A DNA stretch of 42,868 nt from Anaerolineae bacterium. GTDB lineage: Bacteria; Chloroflexota; Anaerolineae; B4-G1; DUEL01. The position numbers and the translations under genes were made by a program. Below the pieces are notes generated by a model. The model did not search any database. It had not been told where the DNA came from and saw only the letters and a program-made list of their open reading frames with translations. The stretch lies in assembly GCA_016926575.1 (NCBI GenBank), contig JAFGOJ010000454.1, forward strand, positions 1 through 42,868, written 5' to 3'. Shown here in pieces: positions 28,501-34,500 of this stretch. Each line of letters opens with the position of its first letter. The first letter of the stretch is position 1.

Positions 28501-31500
28501 ACACCTTCGCGGTAGCGGAGGACTCGGTCGGAAACACGTTGAACGTGCTGGCCAACGACGGGTTCACCGGTGGGCCATCGCTCACGATCAGCAGCGTGGG
28601 CGCGCCGATCAGCGGCACCGTCACGATCGCCGGCAGCACCGTGGTCTACACGCCCACGCTTGACTTCACCGGGGATGACGTATTCACCTACAGCGTTGCC
28701 ACTGCCGGCGGCCTCCTCGGCGACACGGCGACTATCACCGTCACGGTGGGCGGCACCAACGATCCGCCCGCGGCGCAGGACGACACCGCCACGACGAACG
28801 AGGACACCGCGGCAGCCATCAGCGTGCTGGCCAACGACTCCGATCCCGACGGCCAGACGCCGTTCTTGCTGGCGGTGGAGAACCCCACCTCGCACGGCGC
28901 TGCCGCCATCGCCGGGAACACGGTGATCTATACCCCGTCACAGGATTTCAACGGCGCGGATACCTTCGCCTACACCATCAGCGACGGCATCCTGACCGAC
29001 ACCGCCCGCATCACCGTCACCATCCAGCCGATCAACGACGCACCGCCCTTCACCACCGGCCCCGACTGGGTGGTGGCCGAAGACTGCGGCACGCAGGTCG
29101 TTCCGGCCTGGGCGACGGACATCGCGCCCGCCCCGGCGACCGCGACGGACGAAGCCGGGCAGGTGCTCACCTTCACGCTGACGAACGACAACAACGGCCT
29201 CTTCTCCGCGCAGCCCGGGTTGAGCGTCGCAGGCGTGCTCACCTTCACACCGGCCGCGAACGCCAACGGCGTCGCCAGGGTGTCGGCGACGCTCCAGGAC
29301 AGCGGCGGCACGGCCAACGGCGGGATGGATACGACGATGCAATCCTTCGTCATCACTGTCACCGCCGTCAACGATGCGCCGCAGGCCAACGACGTCACGC
29401 GGGCGACGCCGGAGGACGTACCGCTCAACATCGCCATCGTTCCCAGCCAGGTCAGCGACGTGGACGGCGACCCGCTCACGGTGAGCAGCGTCGGCGCGCC
29501 GGCCAATGGCACAGCCACGACCGACGGCAGCAACGTGGTCTATACCCCGACGCTGGACTTGAACGGCGTAGACGTGTTCACCTACACCGTGCGCGACCCC
29601 GGTGGGCTGACCGACACGGCGACCATCACCGTCACCGTCACGGAGATGAACGACCTGCCGACGCTGGACCCGCTCTCCAAGCTGACGATAGACGAGGACG
29701 CCGCGATGCAGACAGTGGGCCTGAGCGGCATCAGCAGCGGCGCGCCAGACGAGACCCAGACTTTGACTGTCACGGCTACGTCAGACGACACGGGCTTGAT
29801 CCCGCATCCCACCGTCGCCTACACGAGTCCCAACACTACTGGCGCACTCTACTTCCAGCCGGTCGCCAATGCGTTCGGCGTGGTCACGCTGGCCGTGACC
29901 GTCACCGACGGCCTCTCGCAGACCGCGTGTACGTTCCAGGTGACGGTCACGCCGGTCAACGATCCGCCGACGCTGGACGCGATCCCCGACGTAGAGGTCT
30001 ACGCCGACGCCGGCCCGCAGACGGTCAGCTTGAGCGGCATTGGCGCCGGCCCTAACGAGAGCCAAGCGTTGACCGTGACCGCTTCTTCGGGCAACGTGGG
30101 CCTGCTGCCGCACCCCACCGTCGTCTACACCAGCCCCAACCCGACCGGCAGCCTGTGGCTGTCACCGCAGTCCGGCCACGCGGGTGCGGCCACGGTGGTA
30201 GTGACTGTCACCGACGGCCTCTCGCAGACCGTGCGCTCCTTCCAGGTCACCGTCAGCCCGTTCCCGCCCCGCCCCTACGCCTACGTCGCCGACTGGACAG
30301 GCGGCCTGCGGCTGGTGGACGTTTCCACGCCCGCCAACCCGCACGCCAGCGGCGTCTACACCACGTACTCTGCCTACGACGTCGCCCTCTCCGGGCCTTA
30401 CGCTTACGTCGCCTCCGGCTACGCCGGGTTGCAGATCATAGACGTCTCCGACCCGGCCGATCCGCACAAGGTGGGCGAAGCCGGCTTCGCCGGCAATGCC
30501 CAGGGCGTGGCCGTCTCCGGCGGCACCGCCTACGTGGCAGATGGCGACCGCAACCAGTTGCGGATCGTGGACGTCTCCGATCCTACTGATCCGCACCAGA
30601 TTACCACCTACGGTACGCCGGGATACGCTTACGATGTGGCGGTCTTGGGAGGTTATGCTTACGTGGCGTGCGGCTTCCGCGGCCTTCAGGTGGTGGACGT
30701 CTCCGACCCCGCCAACCCCCACCTCGCGGGCTCACTGGGCGCATCGTCCGCTCGCGGCGTAGCGGTCTCTGGCAACCGCGTCTACCTGGCCGACGGGATC
30801 GCCGGCCTGCGCGTGGTGGACGTTTCTGTTCCCAGCAGCCCGCAACTCGTGAGCACGTTCGATACGCCAGGGAATGCGTTTGACGTGGCCGTCGCCGGGG
30901 GATTGGTCTACGTCGCCGACTATGACAAGGGCTTGCAGGTGATCAATCCCGATGGAGTCACCCCCAGCGCGACAGCGTGCGATACAGCCGGTCACTGCAC
31001 GACAGTCGCGGCCACTGCGCAGGTGCAGGGCGCCGGCCTTGAGCCACTCGCGGTGAATTTGGGCGCAGGCGCCCTTGGCCCGATGGCGCTCTCTGAATCC
31101 GGGCAGGAATGGCCGAGCGTCTCCATCGCGGGCGTTCCATCGGTGCTCGCCAGCGCCGATCCCATCTCCGTCACCGGCGAGGCCTACGTGACCACCACCT
31201 CTTCCCTGCGCGCCCTGACGGTGACGGTGGACAGTGCCCTCATCTACGTTGAGACCTGGCCCAGCGGCACCGTCACGCAGACCGTCTGGAGCGCCGACTG
31301 GATGCCGGCCGGGGAAGGGACCTATGTGTTGCAGGCGCGAGTCGTGGACGACGACGGCGGCACGGCCAGCGACACGCTCACTGTCACGGTGGATACTCAG
31401 CCTCCCACCGTCGGCATCACGCCGACACTGCTCACCTCCGCGCAGTACCACCCACCGCGCGCCATTGACATCACCGGCGTAGCCACCGACACGGGCGGCG

Positions 31501-34500
31501 TGGCATCCGTCGAGGCCACCGTGGTGCAGGACGGCGTCGCCCGCAGCGCCGTCCTCCTCGGCGGCAGCAGCCCCACCGCGACCGCCTGGGTCGCCACCTG
31601 GTACCTGGGCAGCAACCCTCTGCCCGACGGCGAGGTCTATACCATCACCGCCCGGTCGGTGGACATCGTCGGGCGCAGCACGTGGGTCACCGAACCGGTG
31701 ACGGTGGACGTGACGCCGCCCACGCCGGTCACACTGACACTGTCGGCGGCGGGCGACCGGCTGTCGCCCGGCGAAACTCTGCGCGACACGCCCGCCACGC
31801 TGACGCTGACCTGGACGCAGGCCGGCGACGGCAGCGGCGTGGCCGGCTACCTGGCGGATTGGGCCATCGCCGTGACCAACACCACGCACACCACTTCCAG
31901 CATCCCGGCCCTGGCGACTCGCATCGTCACCACCACCGCCCAGGACGGGCAGAAGGTGACGGCTTGGGTTGTCGGCGAGGACATCTATCAGAACAGGCGC
32001 TGGCAGCGCGCCGGCCCGGTCTACGTGGACGGCCCACGCACGCCCGATTACGCCATCTTGGACGATCCCGACGGCGTGTATCGCGGCTGGATGGAGAGCG
32101 GCTGCAGCCTGCTCGGCGTGGACCGCCGCGCCAGCCGCCAGGCGCAGGGCGCTGAGCAGCGCTTCTATGCCACGTGGAACGCCGAGGGACTGCGGCTGGC
32201 CTGGAACGGCGCCAATTGGGACGATCCTTCGACAGGCTCAGGACAGGCCGGCGGCGACCTGTTCGTCTACCTGGACGTGCAGGCCGGCGGCGCGATCACG
32301 GCCTATAACCCCTACAGCGATACCGCCGGCGCCGTGGTCTACCTGCCCGGCGTCACGCCAGGTTCGTCGGCGGGCGCGATGACCGCCGACTACCTGGTCT
32401 GGGTGCGTGACGCGCGGACGGCGCTGCTGATGCACTGGGACGGCAGCGCGTGGATCTCGGACACTTTGCTCCTCCCCGCGTGGTACCGCTTCGACGCCGC
32501 GCTCAGCAACCCTTCGACAGGCTCAGGGGCAGCCGGCCACACCGACCTGTACCTGCCCTTCGACCTGCTTGGCATCGCCGACCCGGCCTCGACACCGCTC
32601 AACCTGGTCGCCTTCGCCAGCGAAAATGATGCGCTGCGCCTGTGGGCGACAGCCCCCGCAGCTAACCCCGTCAACAGCAGCCGCGTGGTCGAGACGGGTG
32701 TCTTTGCGGGCGAGGAGCAGGAATTCGCCCTCACGCAGCGCTATCACTGGGACGGCCTCGGTGCGGGCGTTTGCCCCAACGGCAGCGAAGGGAGCACGCC
32801 GTTCCAGTATCCCGACACCGATCTACAGGGGCGCATCTCCGCCGATCCGGTTGGCACGGCGTACGCCTTCGTGGACGACAACCTGTTCTGGCTGTGGGAG
32901 TTGCTGCTGGGCAGCCCGCCGGCGGACATCACGTCGCTCCTAGAGCCCTTGATGAGCGCCGACCTCCCCAGGGTGGGCAACGGCCAGTTGATCAGTTACA
33001 CGATCCGCTGCCACAACCAGGGCGCCTACACGGCGACCAACGTCGTCGCGGACGTCCAGGCCTTGTACGCGCTGGCCCTCGTCGGCGGCGACCGCCAGAT
33101 CCCCCTGGGCGACATCGGGCCGGGCGAGGAAGACACGGTCACCTTCTACGGCGTGGTAGACCTGGGCCTCAGCGCGGAACCGTGGGCCGCCGTGGAGGCG
33201 CGGATCTATGACGACGCCCACGACCCGTCCGGCCAGCCGCTGGAGTGGCTGTGGGTGCACCACCCGGTGGATCGCGACGCGCCCGAGTTCTTTGGCATCC
33301 AGCAACCGCGCTATCTGATCGGGACGGGCACGACCGACCTGCGCGGCTACGCCTACGACGATTCCGGCGTGCCCACGATGACGCTCACCATCCAGTCCCC
33401 ATCCAGCCTCACTCAGACGCTCATCTGCCCAGACGCGACTGCGCAGGACGGCCAGTGGACGTGCGCCTGGGACGTGACGGCCAGCAATGGCGGCGCAGCC
33501 CCCGCTCACGGCGCGCAGTTCGACGTGCAACTCCAGGCCACAGACGGGTTGGGGCAGAGCGGCCTGGGCGACTGGCAGCCCTTCGTCGTAGACGCTATGC
33601 CGCCAGCCGTCACGCTGGACGTGGCGGCGAGTGGCGTGAGCGACGGCAGCGTCGTGCGGGACACCACCTTCACGCTGGTGGGCGACCTGCGCGACGACGG
33701 CGGCGTGCAACAGGTGGACGTGTGCCTGGGTGGCAGTTGCGGGATCGCCAGCCTGACATCGCTCCTGGCATCTGCGCCGGCGAGTTACGAGGACGCGCCA
33801 GGCGCGCCGATCGCCATCACCGGCGGCTGTTTCGAACGCTATTTCGACGTGTCGGAGGATATCGCCATCGGTTGGGCGCGGCTGGGCTTTGTCGCCGCGC
33901 ACACCCACCGCGACGACCTCCAGGTGGAACTGCGCTCGCCGCACGGCACGACTGTGCGCGTGCTTGACGACGACGCCGTCTCCGGCACCCAGCTCCAGAA
34001 CTATGACCTGCTCCTGAGCGACGCCGCGGCGAGCGCGTATGCTGCCGGCGTCGGCGACGATCCCACCTGGCCGTACTACGAGCGTCTGGCGCGGCCTAAC
34101 GCTCCGCTGCACGCCTTCCAGGGAGAGTCCTCCGCCGGGCTCTGGACGTTGCGCATCTGCGATACGGATGGAGCGGCAAACGACGGTGTCTACTACCGCA
34201 GCCTGCTGGAACTCACACCGCGCGATGCCGCGGTGCAGGCGGCGCGCTGGTCATACCGCACGCCCGCCACCGCCGACAGGTTGGATCATATCTCCCGCAC
34301 CATCGTCATCTCCGGCACGGACGCGGTGGGCAACCGCTCCGCCATCAGCCTGATGGTGTGGGTGGACAATGTCGCGCCGGTGATCACTGTAACCCAAGCG
34401 GTAGCGCGTGCTGTCGTGGGCAGCCGCGATGCCCTGATCGGTGGCGTCGCGCACGACGGCGGGCAAGTGATCGCCGTCTCCGTGATCATCGAAACCCCCG

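Larger units (their letters stand above)
26311..30955 (+). other. Seven-bladed LVIVD propeller split by a 1250-residue insert
   Basis: One blade (A-Y-V-A-D-G-E-A-G-L-Q-I-L-D-I-S) lies at about 26311-26495 and six more at 30268-30955, totalling seven. The interruption falls inside the second blade, between D-T-A-L-A-V-T-L and A-Y-V-A-D-W-T-G-G-L. The blades before and after otherwise follow one unbroken pattern. Confidence 0.75.
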
